The notes beneath the pieces were generated by a model. The model was not told the DNA's origin and searched no databases. It worked only from the letters and a program-made list of their open reading frames with translations. From an uncultured bacterium (GTDB lineage: Bacteria > Planctomycetota > Phycisphaerae > Phycisphaerales > SM1A02), in NCBI GenBank assembly GCA_903831295.1, contig CAIKXA010000031.1:1-64000 (forward strand): a DNA stretch of 64,000 nucleotides, written 5' to 3'. Of the stretch, positions 55,435 to 64,000 are shown piece after piece (the first letter of the stretch is position 1; each line of letters starts with the position of its first letter). Made by a program: the position numbers and the translations under genes.

Positions 55435-56949
55435 ATGCAAACCCACATGTTTGTCTGCATCTATTTATGTTTGATGATGGCGCAAGACGCGCCGAGCGCG
55501 ACCACGCCGCCAGCCGCGTCCGCGCCTGCGAATAGCGCGCCAACAATTCCGCCAACAAATCCGCCAGCCAACCCACCCGCCAAACCCGAAACCAAACCTG
55601 CCATCACCGCGGATTCATCCATGCCCGAATCCAAGCCCGTCGCCGCGCCAGCGCCTAGACAAGTGCGCGTGTTGATTGATCGCTTTAAGGAAAGCGGCGG
55701 CGTGATTGTGCGCGAGGACGACGCGGTGCTTGTGATTCGCACAACCGAAGGCCTGGAAAAATCTTTTGATAAATCGCTGTTGCTTGGAGTGTTTCCATTG
55801 ATCGAAGCGCCCGAAGGAACGCCAGTGATTGTGCAATTTAGAGATGGCCGTCGCGTGGAGGCGGAATTGATTCGCGACGAATTGCATCAGGCGCGCGTTC
55901 GCATTGCGAACATTGAAGTGACGCTTCCGCGAGAAGATTTTTGGGCGTTGGAATTGGCGCCATCATTTGAGGATTCGCTGGCGCAACTTCGATTGAACAT
56001 TCCGGCAACCGCGTGGCCACAACGCGTTCAATTGGCAAAGTGGATGATGTCGCAAAATCAACCGTTGGCGGCCAAAGAGGAATTGATTGAAATCCTGCGC
56101 TCATACGACTCGCAAGAACCGCGGGACTTGTTGGCGCGCGCCGAAACTCTGATTCGCATGCAGACTCGCGACGACTCGGATAAATCCAAATCAAAAACTT
56201 CGAACTCGGGTGCCTCCAAGCGCTCCATGGATCAACCAGGTCTTCCAACGCAGCGACTCAGCCCCGATGATGTGAACATTTTAAAAGTGCTGGAGGTGAA
56301 CTTTGAACGGCCTCCGCAAATGGAGGCCAGCCCCGACTTGGCGAAAAAAATCGTGGCCCGCTACGCCAACAGCGATTTGGTTCCCGCTGATCCCGCGGCG
56401 CGCAAAGCCATGGAGAGTTGGAGCCCTGAGCAACTTTTAAAATTGCTTTTCGCGTTGAAGGCGCGCGAGTTGTATCAAGACATCCAAGTCACCAGCGAGC
56501 CCATCGCGCTTGAAATTTTCCACAGGCGCGTGCACGACAACTGGCTCATTCCAAATTGCGCCACAAGCCGTTGCCACGGCGGCCTGAGCGCGGGAAACTT
56601 TTTTCTATTCTCCACGGACTATCGCAGCGAACGAACGCGCTACACCAACTTGATGATCTTGCTGCGTTCGCCCGCGCTTGAGGGCAAGCCGCCGTTGATT
56701 GATTTCGCGCATCCCGATCAGTCGCTGCTGCTGCAATACGCGCGCCCTCGCATTGACGCCAAGTTTCCGCATCCCGATATTCCTGGATGGAAACCCGTCT
56801 TGATTTCAGGTCGCGAAAGTTTGATGAACGACGCGCTTCTGTGGATTCGCGGCATGCACCAACCCCGCAGCGATTATCCAATTGATTACACGCCGCCCAC
56901 GCTGCAGAATCCCCGTAAAAATGCGGCGGACTCAGGCCCTGATCGGTAG
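55435..56949 (+). CDS. Secreted Pro-rich protein with variant c-type haem motif
   Basis: A 504-residue protein. A short hydrophobic N-terminus (FVCIYLCLMMA) is followed by a Pro/Ala-rich stretch to about 70, then a segment with a small beta fold (RVLIDRFKESGGVIVREDDAVLVIRTTEG). The C-terminal part has NCATSRCHGG, with Cys375, Cys380 and His381: CX4CH rather than CX2CH, then IDFAHPDQSLLLQYARP and LLWIRGM. That layout resembles planctomycete cytochrome C (PSCyt1-type) domains, whose second Cys-His-Gly binds haem. Haem binding is inferred. It precedes the lipoprotein gene by about 50 bp, possibly one transcript. Confidence 0.65.
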   Translation: MQTHMFVCIYLCLMMAQDAPSATTPPAASAPANSAPTIPPTNPPANPPAKPETKPAITADSSMPESKPVAAPAPRQVRVLIDRFKESGGVIVREDDAVLVIRTTEGLEKSFDKSLLLGVFPLIEAPEGTPVIVQFRDGRRVEAELIRDELHQARVRIANIEVTLPREDFWALELAPSFEDSLAQLRLNIPATAWPQRVQLAKWMMSQNQPLAAKEELIEILRSYDSQEPRDLLARAETLIRMQTRDDSDKSKSKTSNSGASKRSMDQPGLPTQRLSPDDVNILKVLEVNFERPPQMEASPDLAKKIVARYANSDLVPADPAARKAMESWSPEQLLKLLFALKARELYQDIQVTSEPIALEIFHRRVHDNWLIPNCATSRCHGGLSAGNFFLFSTDYRSERTRYTNLMILLRSPALEGKPPLIDFAHPDQSLLLQYARPRIDAKFPHPDIPGWKPVLISGRESLMNDALLWIRGMHQPRSDYPIDYTPPTLQNPRKNAADSGPDR

Positions 56950-56997
56950 GACATTCTTGGCTAGACTGACCAAATGCGCTTCTTGACCCATGCACCT

Positions 56998-58833
56998 ATG
57001 AATCATTTCGCTTCCATCACAGTACTTGCGTGTTGCGCCTGCGTTGCTGGGTGCATGGATGATGCGGCCATCGCGCAACGAGCCGGCGCCAATAAAATGA
57101 AGACCACACTTGCCGCCGCGCAGAAAGCGCTCGCTGGAGTTTCTGGAATTGATCCAGAAACGAATCGAAGCAACGCCGAGGCGATTCGTCAAGTTGCGGC
57201 AAGCGCCACGGCTACGCCTGGTTCATCGCCAAGTCAAAAAGCGGCGATGGCGTTGATCGCTTCGCAGTTGCAATTGCAAGCTGCGCAACTTGACGCGGTG
57301 GCGATTGCGCAACTTGAACAAATGCAACGCATGAATGCGGACAACATTCATTTGTGCGCGAGTTTGAATCAACAATTTCAAACATTGTCAAAGAGCGCGG
57401 ACATTGGGTTTCCAGCTGAAGCGCGCGATGTGTTGCAGAAAGATCACGCCCAAAGCACAATGGCTGCGACGGTTTTGTCAGGCGCGGCGGAAAAATTAAA
57501 AGCCCTTGTGGACGAGGCCGAGTTGGCAATATCCAAACACAACAGCAACGCGCTTGAGCTTGAAAAACAAGCTGGCGATTTGAAACAAAAAGCCGTTGCA
57601 GCGGGCGCAATCGCTGGATTGAAATTGACAGTCGATTCTCAGAAAGCGCTGACTGATTCGCGCAAACTGCTCAGTGAAGCTGCGATCATAGAATTGGAGA
57701 CCCAGAAAACCGAACTTGAGCATCGCATGGCCTCCACAACGGCCGACGCATATCAAGCCAGTTTGAATCGCAACAAAGTCAGCATGGGCGCGATCGCGGA
57801 AATTCAATCTCTGCGCGAAACTTCAGTGACTGAACTGAAGGACACGGCGGAAAAATATCGCCTGGCTGGAATTGAATCGGCCACGGCCCTGCGCGCGACT
57901 TCAGAAAAATTGAATGGGTTGTATGACTCAGCGATAGAAAGTCTTGACAAGGCCGTCACATTGGCCCAACAAGCCAAGAGTGGCTCGGGCGAAATGGCAA
58001 AGAGCGCCAAGTCCGCTTTGCTTGCCGCGCAATTGGCATTGGCTTCAACGGCCGAGCGCCGCGAGAGCATCAGCACGATTGAAATTTCCGCATACACCGC
58101 CGCCGCCAAATTGAACGAAGATGGATCCTGGAACAAGGACGCGGCCGCGGCGCAAACCATTCGCAACGCAAGCGTGACCAAGGCCAGCGAAGCTTTGGAA
58201 GCCGCGCTGGCTGAAATCCCTGAAGTCGATGGCGATGCCAACACCAACGCCGCAAAGTTTCGCAAGAGTGTTGAACTTGCCAAGGCGAATTTTTCGGGCC
58301 TGAAAAGTTCTGGCGCGCCTGTCGATTCTCAAACTGATGCGCCATCAGCAAATCCAAGCGAAACAACGAGTGATGACAAGGCCGCGGTGCTTGATGCGCC
58401 TGCTGAGGCGACAGAAAATGTTCCTGCCGAAACAAAGCCTGAAAATGTTCCAGACGCTACGACCATGACCGAGCCTGTCACGGATGTGCCAACATCAACT
58501 CCCGCGACTGAACCAACTGAACCTGCGACTGATCCCGCAACTCCCGCGGCTGAACCAACTGAGCCTGCGACTGATCCCGCAACTCCCGCGGCTGAACCAA
58601 CCGAACCTGCGACTGATCCCGCAACTCCCGCGGCTGAACCAACCGAACCTGCGACTGATCCCGCAACTCCCGCCACTGAACCAACTGAGCCTGCGACTGA
58701 TCCCGCAACTCCCGCGGTTGATCCAACTGCCGATCCAACAGTTCCTTTGAGCGATCCAACGACTGATCCAACTGCTGATCCGACCGCTGATCCAAGCTCA
58801 ACCGATCCCGCGGCGCCACCAAAAAATCTGTGA
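56998..58833 (+). CDS. Coiled-coil lipoprotein with 14-residue tandem repeats
   Basis: A 611-residue protein. Lipoprotein signal ends VAGC with Cys19. Residues about 22-445 are long Ala/Glu/Lys/Gln helices, probably coiled coil. An acidic Pro/Thr/Ala linker leads to five copies of TEPTEPATDPATPA-like 14-mers (residues about 504-573) and a degenerate DPTADPT end. I recognise no enzyme domain; a structural role spanning the envelope is plausible. ATG 56998 puts the signal in order; an upstream ATG at 56974 adds eight residues. Confidence 0.68.
   Translation: MNHFASITVLACCACVAGCMDDAAIAQRAGANKMKTTLAAAQKALAGVSGIDPETNRSNAEAIRQVAASATATPGSSPSQKAAMALIASQLQLQAAQLDAVAIAQLEQMQRMNADNIHLCASLNQQFQTLSKSADIGFPAEARDVLQKDHAQSTMAATVLSGAAEKLKALVDEAELAISKHNSNALELEKQAGDLKQKAVAAGAIAGLKLTVDSQKALTDSRKLLSEAAIIELETQKTELEHRMASTTADAYQASLNRNKVSMGAIAEIQSLRETSVTELKDTAEKYRLAGIESATALRATSEKLNGLYDSAIESLDKAVTLAQQAKSGSGEMAKSAKSALLAAQLALASTAERRESISTIEISAYTAAAKLNEDGSWNKDAAAAQTIRNASVTKASEALEAALAEIPEVDGDANTNAAKFRKSVELAKANFSGLKSSGAPVDSQTDAPSANPSETTSDDKAAVLDAPAEATENVPAETKPENVPDATTMTEPVTDVPTSTPATEPTEPATDPATPAAEPTEPATDPATPAAEPTEPATDPATPAAEPTEPATDPATPATEPTEPATDPATPAVDPTADPTVPLSDPTTDPTADPTADPSSTDPAAPPKNL
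58507..58716 (+). repeat. Five 42-bp tandem repeats
   Basis: Five direct 42-bp units encode T/A-EPTEPATDPATPA in the lipoprotein gene. Copies differ at only a few positions, mostly at the first codon and in third bases. There is no spacer between units, so this is a coding minisatellite, not a CRISPR. Long opposite-strand ORFs here are its shadow. Confidence 0.92.
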
Positions 58834-58889
58834 TTGCCAATACAGTTTCTGCGGCTTGCACACGAATGCTCGTGATTGCTTTCAAATGC

Positions 58890-59984
58890 TCAGGCGCCTG
58901 AACATCGGCGCAATAGTTCGGCTGATTTTTCTCGCAACCAAACATCCCCGCCTTCGTCGCTTGCCAATTGCTTGAGCGCGTTCACAAGTTGATCCGACCA
59001 CGTCGCAGCGTTTGTCCCCGCCACAATCAACAAAGCGTTGCGCTTCCACATGGAAAGTTTGGCGCGCCGCAACGCCTTTGAAAGTTTCATGGACGCGCGC
59101 GACTGCTCGCTCCAAGACAACACATCGGCCAAATCAAAATCCGAGTGACTCGCCTGATATGCAGGATTGGGTTGAACACGCGTCGCGCTCTCGCGCGGTT
59201 GCGAATGAGGACAGGCCTCCACGCACGCGTCGCAACCAAACAGCCAATCATCGGTTCGATTGTGAAACCACTCGGCGGGCGCGCTGCGGTGCTCAATCGT
59301 GAGATACGAAATGCAGCGCTGGGCATGCAACTTCCACGGCTCGATGGCCTGCGTGGGACAGGCGTCAATGCAACGAGTGCACGTTCCACAAGGATCGCCC
59401 GCCACCGGATTGCTGGGCGCCAAGTCGAGGGACGTGACAATTTCGCCAAGCACAATCCAACTGCCCACACTTTTTTCGCCAATCAACAACGTGTGCTTGC
59501 CGATGCGGCCAAGGCCGGCGCGCTGTGCATGCTCGCGCTCCAGAATTGGCGCGGTGTCCACGCACACTCGAAAACGATTTCCAGGAAATCGCCGGCGTAA
59601 ATCATCGGCGATGGGCTCAAGACGATCGCGAATCACGCTGTGATAGTCGCGCCCGCGGGCGTAACGCGCCACACGACCGCGCGGAGAAACAATTGCGCCA
59701 CTTATGTTGCGATCAACATTTCCACCATGAATTTGCTCAGGCGCGCCGTCGGTGTAGCGATCGGCCACGCAAATAATCGAACGTGCCGTGGGCACAAACT
59801 CGCATGGATCCATGCGCTGCTGAATGTGCTCCGCGAGATATGTCATTTCACCGCAACCCACTTGCTCAAGCCACTGCGTGAACTTGGCGCGATGTGAAGT
59901 TTCAGTGGCGCGGCAAATTCCATACAACGCAAATCCCGCTCCCTCAAGCGTGGACAAAATCTCGGCGGTCAACGCGTGATCCAT
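58890..59984 (-). CDS. queG: Epoxyqueuosine reductase
   Basis: A 364-residue QueG, the cobalamin-dependent enzyme completing queuosine in tRNA. Two [4Fe-4S] motifs are visible: DPCGTCTRCIDACPTQAIE and FGCDACVEACPHSQP. N-terminal YLAEHIQQRMDP and GRVARYARGRDYH, with WIVLGEI before the clusters, match the family. ATG 59984 overlaps the hpnE stop by one base (TAATG), so it is the last gene of the rpoN-hpn operon. Confidence 0.93.
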   Translation of the reverse strand: MDHALTAEILSTLEGAGFALYGICRATETSHRAKFTQWLEQVGCGEMTYLAEHIQQRMDPCEFVPTARSIICVADRYTDGAPEQIHGGNVDRNISGAIVSPRGRVARYARGRDYHSVIRDRLEPIADDLRRRFPGNRFRVCVDTAPILEREHAQRAGLGRIGKHTLLIGEKSVGSWIVLGEIVTSLDLAPSNPVAGDPCGTCTRCIDACPTQAIEPWKLHAQRCISYLTIEHRSAPAEWFHNRTDDWLFGCDACVEACPHSQPRESATRVQPNPAYQASHSDFDLADVLSWSEQSRASMKLSKALRRAKLSMWKRNALLIVAGTNAATWSDQLVNALKQLASDEGGDVWLREKSAELLRRCSGA

Positions 59985-61369
59985 TATCCCAAACCCGCCA
60001 CGCGCGCCAGCAGCGCCACCGGTAATTCACTTTGCAATGAATCAAGTTTCGTCAGGGCGTCGGCCGCGGCGTATCCCGAACGCACCGCCCCTTCCATTGT
60101 GGCGGGCCAACCAGTGTCGCACCAATCGCCCGCCAAAATAAGATTGTCCACGCCGCCACTCGCGCGCGGACGCGGACCCGGTCGCAGCGCCTCAAAGCCT
60201 GGAACCGCGGCGAACGTGGCGCGCTTCTCCTTCACGGAGCGAACCTCGACCGGCGCAAGCCCTTGCGCGCGCGGACACGCCCACTCAATATCGGCGCGCA
60301 CACGGCGCGTGATTTCGTTCTCATCCAAATCCATCCACTGGTCCGCGGCGGAAATAACCGCGTGAATATGTTGGCGCCCCGCTTCATCCACGCCCTTGTT
60401 GAACAACCACTGCGTGGCGCGCGCGGGCAACACCAGATGCGGTTGATCCAGAATAATTTTTTCATACACCAAGTGCACGCCAAGAATCGGGCTGGTGGCG
60501 ATGCCGTCAATGCCGCGCAATCGATCGTCGGCGGCTTGCAACGTGGGCGAACACAATTTCAGAAGTCGATCAAATGGAACCGCGGCGATGACGGCGCTCG
60601 CTTGCACCAAACCTTCATCGGTCACCACGCCGGTAACGCGCGCGCCGTCAAACGCGATGGCTTGCGCGCTCACACCCAGCCGCACTTCGCCGCCCGCTTG
60701 GCGAATCATGGCCTCGGCAGGATCGTATAAATCAAGCAGCGCAACCGTGCTCAACACCATTGCGCTGGCGACACGATGGCTGAGAAAACCTTCTTGAAAA
60801 ACCTTCATGGCAAATGGCGCGTCCACCCGAGAGGACGGCAAGTTGCACGCGCTCACCACAACGGGTTCCCAAAATCGCTCAATGGCCCGCTCGGTTTGAC
60901 CGGTGTCGCGCAGAAAATCCAGGAACACGCGCCCGCGCCAATGCTCGCGGCCCGCATAGCCCATACGAATAAGTTTGAACATGGCGAAGGCGATCGCGAC
61001 TTTGTCCTTGAGTGAAATCATGCGCATGCGCAGAAAACTTCCTGTGAATTGCGCTGGCGCGGGAAGCCACCCGGCTCGCATCACGTCGGGAGCGTGCGGC
61101 GGATTGGCCCAGTATGTTTCCTTGTGCCACTGCATTCGATCCAGCACGCCAAGTCGCTGATAAAAGTCGAGCAAATTCACGCAACATCCCATGGCCACGT
61201 GCTGGCAATTGTCCAGCAATTTTCCTGTGCGTGGATCAACAAAGCTGGTGGCGCGCCCGCCCAACTTGCGCCGTGTCTCCAACACGATTGGTTTCATCCC
61301 TGCTTGGGACAAGCGAATGGCCGCGGCGATTCCCGCGATTCCGCCACCCACAATCGCCACCGTTTTCAT
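59984..61369 (-). CDS. hpnE: Hydroxysqualene dehydroxylase HpnE (FAD)
   Basis: A 461-residue flavin amine-oxidase-type enzyme. It opens VAIVGGGIAGIAAAIRLSQAG with LETRRKLGGRATSFVD, and NLILAGDWCDTGWPATMEGAVRSGYAAA closes the FAD fold. With HpnC and HpnD upstream, it should reduce hydroxysqualene to squalene, the third step of the route found in many bacteria. ATG 61369 overlaps the hpnD stop by 4 bp; the long upstream frame is a shadow of hpnD. Confidence 0.9.
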   Translation of the reverse strand: MKTVAIVGGGIAGIAAAIRLSQAGMKPIVLETRRKLGGRATSFVDPRTGKLLDNCQHVAMGCCVNLLDFYQRLGVLDRMQWHKETYWANPPHAPDVMRAGWLPAPAQFTGSFLRMRMISLKDKVAIAFAMFKLIRMGYAGREHWRGRVFLDFLRDTGQTERAIERFWEPVVVSACNLPSSRVDAPFAMKVFQEGFLSHRVASAMVLSTVALLDLYDPAEAMIRQAGGEVRLGVSAQAIAFDGARVTGVVTDEGLVQASAVIAAVPFDRLLKLCSPTLQAADDRLRGIDGIATSPILGVHLVYEKIILDQPHLVLPARATQWLFNKGVDEAGRQHIHAVISAADQWMDLDENEITRRVRADIEWACPRAQGLAPVEVRSVKEKRATFAAVPGFEALRPGPRPRASGGVDNLILAGDWCDTGWPATMEGAVRSGYAAADALTKLDSLQSELPVALLARVAGLG

Positions 61370-62244
61370 CTTGGACTCTCTGCTTTTGGAAGAGCGTGCT
61401 TGGCCCGCAGCGCGATCCACACTTTGCGCAACGTGCTTAGACGCGCGCGACCACGCACCGCGAGTTGCGGGTCGGCCTCGATCTTCGCGAGCACGCCCTT
61501 GTAAATTTCCGTCATGGCCCACAGCGTAGGCAAGCATGCGGCGTCGATCATTGCGTCCAGCGGCGCGCTGCGATCGTAATGCGCGCGGGCCCGCTCGCAT
61601 TGGGCGCGGATAAATTCAGCGCATCGATCGGGCTCGCTCCAAGCGCGCACCATTTCAGGCGTCAACTCCATGGCGCGAAATTCCGCCAACGGCAAGTAGC
61701 AGCGGTCGCTGTCCAAGTCCTCGCGCAAGTCGCGCAGAATATTGGTGAGTTGAAACGCGATTCCCCGCTCCACGGCCAACTTGATGGCTTCCTGCCCGCG
61801 GAAACCCCAGATGCGTATGCACACCAAACCAACCGTGCCCGCAACTTGATAGCAAAATTTACGCAACTCGGGCCATGATTCAAACTTGGCAGGCGTGAGA
61901 TCCCCGACTTGTCCATCCAACATGTCATGAAAATCTCTTTTCTCCAAATGAAATTGCTTGGCGGCCTGGGTGAGCGCGATCAACGCGGGAGTTTGCGTTT
62001 GCAATTGCCCGTCCAGCGCCGCGTCGGTGGCGTCGCGGTACGCCTGCAAACGCTGATTGCGATCTTGCGGATCACGCGCCGGATCGTCCACCAAGTCATC
62101 GGCCTCGCGCATCCACGCGTAGACGGCGTACATGGCCCAGCGTTTTTCAGGCGGCGTGAGACGCAATCCATAATGAAAATTCTTGGCGCGCTCGCGCGTG
62201 ATGGTTTCGCACGCGGCCACGGCTTGTTCAAATGACGGATTCAC
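61366..62244 (-). CDS. hpnD: Presqualene diphosphate synthase HpnD
   Basis: A 292-residue squalene/phytoene synthase-type enzyme. Aspartate motifs are DDLVDD (49-54) and NILRDLREDLDSDRCYLP. It opens NPSFEQAVAACETITRERAKNF. It joins two farnesyl diphosphates to presqualene diphosphate. GTG 62244 overlaps the hpnC stop by 4 bp (GTGA) and gives the usual N-terminus; GTG 62277 is the alternative. Confidence 0.9.
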   Translation of the reverse strand: MNPSFEQAVAACETITRERAKNFHYGLRLTPPEKRWAMYAVYAWMREADDLVDDPARDPQDRNQRLQAYRDATDAALDGQLQTQTPALIALTQAAKQFHLEKRDFHDMLDGQVGDLTPAKFESWPELRKFCYQVAGTVGLVCIRIWGFRGQEAIKLAVERGIAFQLTNILRDLREDLDSDRCYLPLAEFRAMELTPEMVRAWSEPDRCAEFIRAQCERARAHYDRSAPLDAMIDAACLPTLWAMTEIYKGVLAKIEADPQLAVRGRARLSTLRKVWIALRAKHALPKAESPR

Positions 62245-63206
62245 GCGGCGTTCCGATTCATGCGCGAGGAAATCCACGCTTTAGAAACTAGAAAAATTTT
62301 TTCCACTCGACCCATTTTGGGACGGCGAATGCATGTTTCAAAATCCCATTGACGAATGTGGTTCAACACGCCGCGGCCGCCCGCCGAAAAAAGTCCAATC
62401 ACTGGCCGTGATGTTGTGGAAATCTTGGGCAACAAGGCATCGCCTCGGTCAAAGAGTTGCTCGGTGGAATCGCACAACTTGGCCAACATGTCGCGGTAGG
62501 CCGGAAGAAAATCCAAGTCCGCCGCCCAACCACGCTGCGCGGTGAGCAGGAGTCGTTGGTGAAAATCTGGAATATCTTTCCACGCGTCCTTGGGCAAATA
62601 CACGCGGTCGCGCTCCAAAAGATCACGGCGCACATCTTGCCAATGGTTCACCAATTGCAGCGCGGTGCATGTGCAATCTGAAAGTTGCGAAGTGGGTTCG
62701 TCGCGCGGCTCACCAAGTACGGCAAGCACTAAACGACCCACCGGATCCGCGCTCATGGCGCAGTAGCGCGTGAGTTCTTCCAGGGACTCCCATCGATTTT
62801 GCCGATTGTCCCACTCAAATGCCTGGATCAATTTGTCGAACAACGTTTCGGGCAACGCGTGGCGCGCGATCACCGGCGCCAACGCGATCATGATTGGATG
62901 CTTGGGTTGCCCCGCGTAACACGCCTGCAACTCGCCGCGCCACCATGCGAGCAACTGCAACGCTTGCTCGGGGCTTTGCGCCTCGTCGCCCAAGTCATCG
63001 GCCCATCTACAAAATGCGTAGATGGCGCAGAAATCTTGGCGGGATGCGTGAGGCAGCAACGCGCTGAGCACGGAAAAATTTTCGCCATGCGCCCGAGTGA
63101 ATTGCGCGCACCAATGGGATGCATCGGACTGCGTCATGGACACGGGAGAGTCCGGACCCCATCGATGTAAAAGCTCAGTGATGGGTTGCGCCAAAGCGTG
63201 GCTCAC
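62241..63206 (-). CDS. hpnC: Hydroxysqualene synthase HpnC
   Basis: A 321-residue paralogue of HpnD. Aspartate motifs are RWADDLGDEA and QDVRRDLLERDRVYLP, and FTRAHGENFSVLSALLP opens the fold. It converts presqualene diphosphate to hydroxysqualene. GTG 63206 overlaps the rpoN stop by 4 bp. The hpnCDE set supplies squalene, usable for hopanoids or sterols; no cyclase is in the window. Confidence 0.9.
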   Translation of the reverse strand: MSHALAQPITELLHRWGPDSPVSMTQSDASHWCAQFTRAHGENFSVLSALLPHASRQDFCAIYAFCRWADDLGDEAQSPEQALQLLAWWRGELQACYAGQPKHPIMIALAPVIARHALPETLFDKLIQAFEWDNRQNRWESLEELTRYCAMSADPVGRLVLAVLGEPRDEPTSQLSDCTCTALQLVNHWQDVRRDLLERDRVYLPKDAWKDIPDFHQRLLLTAQRGWAADLDFLPAYRDMLAKLCDSTEQLFDRGDALLPKISTTSRPVIGLFSAGGRGVLNHIRQWDFETCIRRPKMGRVEKIFLVSKAWISSRMNRNAA

Positions 63207-64000
63207 GCGTGTTCTCCATCAATGTGGCGCCTACGCCGGCGCGCTGGCTGGATACCCATTTGCTCACGGTACTTCACCACTGTTCGCCGAGCAATGGTGA
63301 TTCCACGCTCGCGCAATTGCGTGGTGATGGCCTCGTCTGAAAGCGGTCGGACTTTGTCTTCGGCGTCAACAATTTCTTGCAGTACGGTTCGCACGGCTTC
63401 CCAGCTCACGCTTTCACCGTCGGCATTTTCGGTGCCGCCGGTGAAGAACTTGCGCAACTCCACAAGGCCGCGCGGAGTTTGCATCCACTTGCCGGCGACG
63501 GCGCGGCTGACAGTGGCCACATGCACGCCAATTCGATCGGCGATATCCATCATGGGAAGCGGCCGAAGATGGCCCGAACCTTCGTCGAACCATTCACGCT
63601 GGCGCTCCAAAACAATTTCAACAACTTTCAGCAGCGTGTTCTTGCGCTGGGTGATGGCGTCGATCAGCCAACTGGCGGAGCGGATTCCATCTTGCACAAA
63701 TTTTTTGGTGGCCGCGTCGGTTGATTCCTGCTCGGCCATGACCGAATAGCGCTGACTCACGCGCAGAGGCGGAACGGAACCGTCGCAAATCGCCGCGACA
63801 TAACGATCCTGCTCCGAATCAAATTCAACCATGACATCTGGAACAATTGGCCGCTCAGTTTCATCGGTCAAGTCGCGGCCAGGAGAAATGGTGAGCCGTC
63901 GCAGGCGCTCCTTCGCGGCCTCGATGCGCTCCACATTCATTCCACTGCGCGAGGCGATTTTTGGCAGGCGATTCTCCAGCAAATCGTCGTAATGCTCCTT
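63203..64000 (-). CDS. rpoN: Sigma-54 (RpoN), 3' part
   Basis: The C-terminal 265 residues of sigma-54; the start lies beyond the window and the frame is open to 64000 (KEHYDDLLENRLPKIA). The core-binding domain and helix-turn-helix (PMMDIADRIGVHVATVSRAVAGK) and the RpoN box (IARRTVVKYREQMGIQPARRRR), which reads the -24 element, are complete. It directs enhancer-dependent promoters. Its stop overlaps hpnC, so sigma-54 and squalene genes are translated as one chain. Confidence 0.94.
   Translation of the reverse strand, partial: KEHYDDLLENRLPKIASRSGMNVERIEAAKERLRRLTISPGRDLTDETERPIVPDVMVEFDSEQDRYVAAICDGSVPPLRVSQRYSVMAEQESTDAATKKFVQDGIRSASWLIDAITQRKNTLLKVVEIVLERQREWFDEGSGHLRPLPMMDIADRIGVHVATVSRAVAGKWMQTPRGLVELRKFFTGGTENADGESVSWEAVRTVLQEIVDAEDKVRPLSDEAITTQLRERGITIARRTVVKYREQMGIQPARRRRRHIDGEHA

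Noticed and set aside
58329-58676. Minus-strand ORF of Gly/Ser/Ala/Val repeats
   Set aside because: It is the reverse-strand shadow of the 42-bp coding repeat in the lipoprotein gene.
58507-58716. Possible CRISPR-like array
   Set aside because: Units are contiguous with no spacers and encode an in-frame protein repeat.
61370-61600. 77-residue N-terminal extension of hpnE
   Set aside because: It lies within hpnD, is Arg-rich, and the FAD-binding fold begins at ATG 61369.

Overview
The window reads as an ordinary chromosomal segment of a planctomycete, most likely from the Phycisphaerae side. This is inferred from an oversized SecA (about 1,350 residues) with lineage-style insertions and a SEC-C tail, an FtsK/WXG-type operon, a cytochrome-like protein with a CHG motif, a 3-keto-disaccharide hydrolase-like lipoprotein, an hpnCDE squalene operon, rpoN, and AAA/VWA ATPase pairs. 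Base composition is moderate and even. No insertion sequence, prophage, CRISPR array or rRNA is visible. Four tRNAs are present: Met or Ile2 (CAT), Lys (CTT), Val (GAC) and Leu (CAG).

Layout. 1-4.7 kb: the end of a SPOR-domain protein, a truncated haemoglobin behind a class V aminotransferase, a putative SOS control region with an uncharacterised ORF and lexA, then trpA. 4.7-9 kb: tRNA-Met, a membrane protein, an M48 peptidase, and a copper ATPase divergent from a small Cys-rich exported protein. 9.1-13.2 kb: secA. 13.2-18.4 kb: tRNA-Lys, a zinc-ribbon protein, a thioredoxin-like gene broken by an in-frame stop, a methyltransferase, a DUF1080 lipoprotein, a DUF1648 protein, a HicA-like protein, tRNA-Val and gltX. 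18.4-26.4 kb: a phosphodiesterase, a membrane protein, corA, an AAA/VWA pair and type III glutamine synthetase. 26.5-35.2 kb is a core-machinery block: tig, clpX, a free-methionine-sulfoxide reductase, rpmB, a probable small RNA, dnaG and rpoD. 35.3-36.7 kb: tRNA-Leu and a cysteine desulfurase.

36.7-41.7 kb holds the most unusual element: a compact minus-strand operon encoding a WXG100-like protein, a helical protein, a second small WXG-like protein and a 1,293-residue membrane FtsK/SpoIIIE ATPase with one intact and two apparently degenerate ATPase modules. It resembles a stripped-down type VII (Esx) secretion locus with no other known Esx components beside it.

41.7-47.3 kb: an aldehyde dehydrogenase, recA with an unusual N-terminal extension and an upstream region sharing sequence elements with the lexA upstream region, a UDP-glucuronate decarboxylase-type epimerase and anmK. 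47.3-54.3 kb is a complete phosphate regulon (phoB-phoR-pstS-pstC-pstA-pstB-phoU) with Pho-box-like repeats before pstS. 54.3-58.8 kb: a TIM-barrel epimerase, a proline-rich protein with a variant haem motif, and a coiled-coil lipoprotein with a 14-residue tandem repeat. 58.9-64 kb: a tightly overlapping operon rpoN-hpnC-hpnD-hpnE-queG, joining sigma-54 to squalene synthesis via hydroxysqualene and to queuosine maturation.

Gene starts were chosen by domain fit, ribosome-binding sites and stop/start overlaps. Functions rest on motif recognition only; no database search was run.
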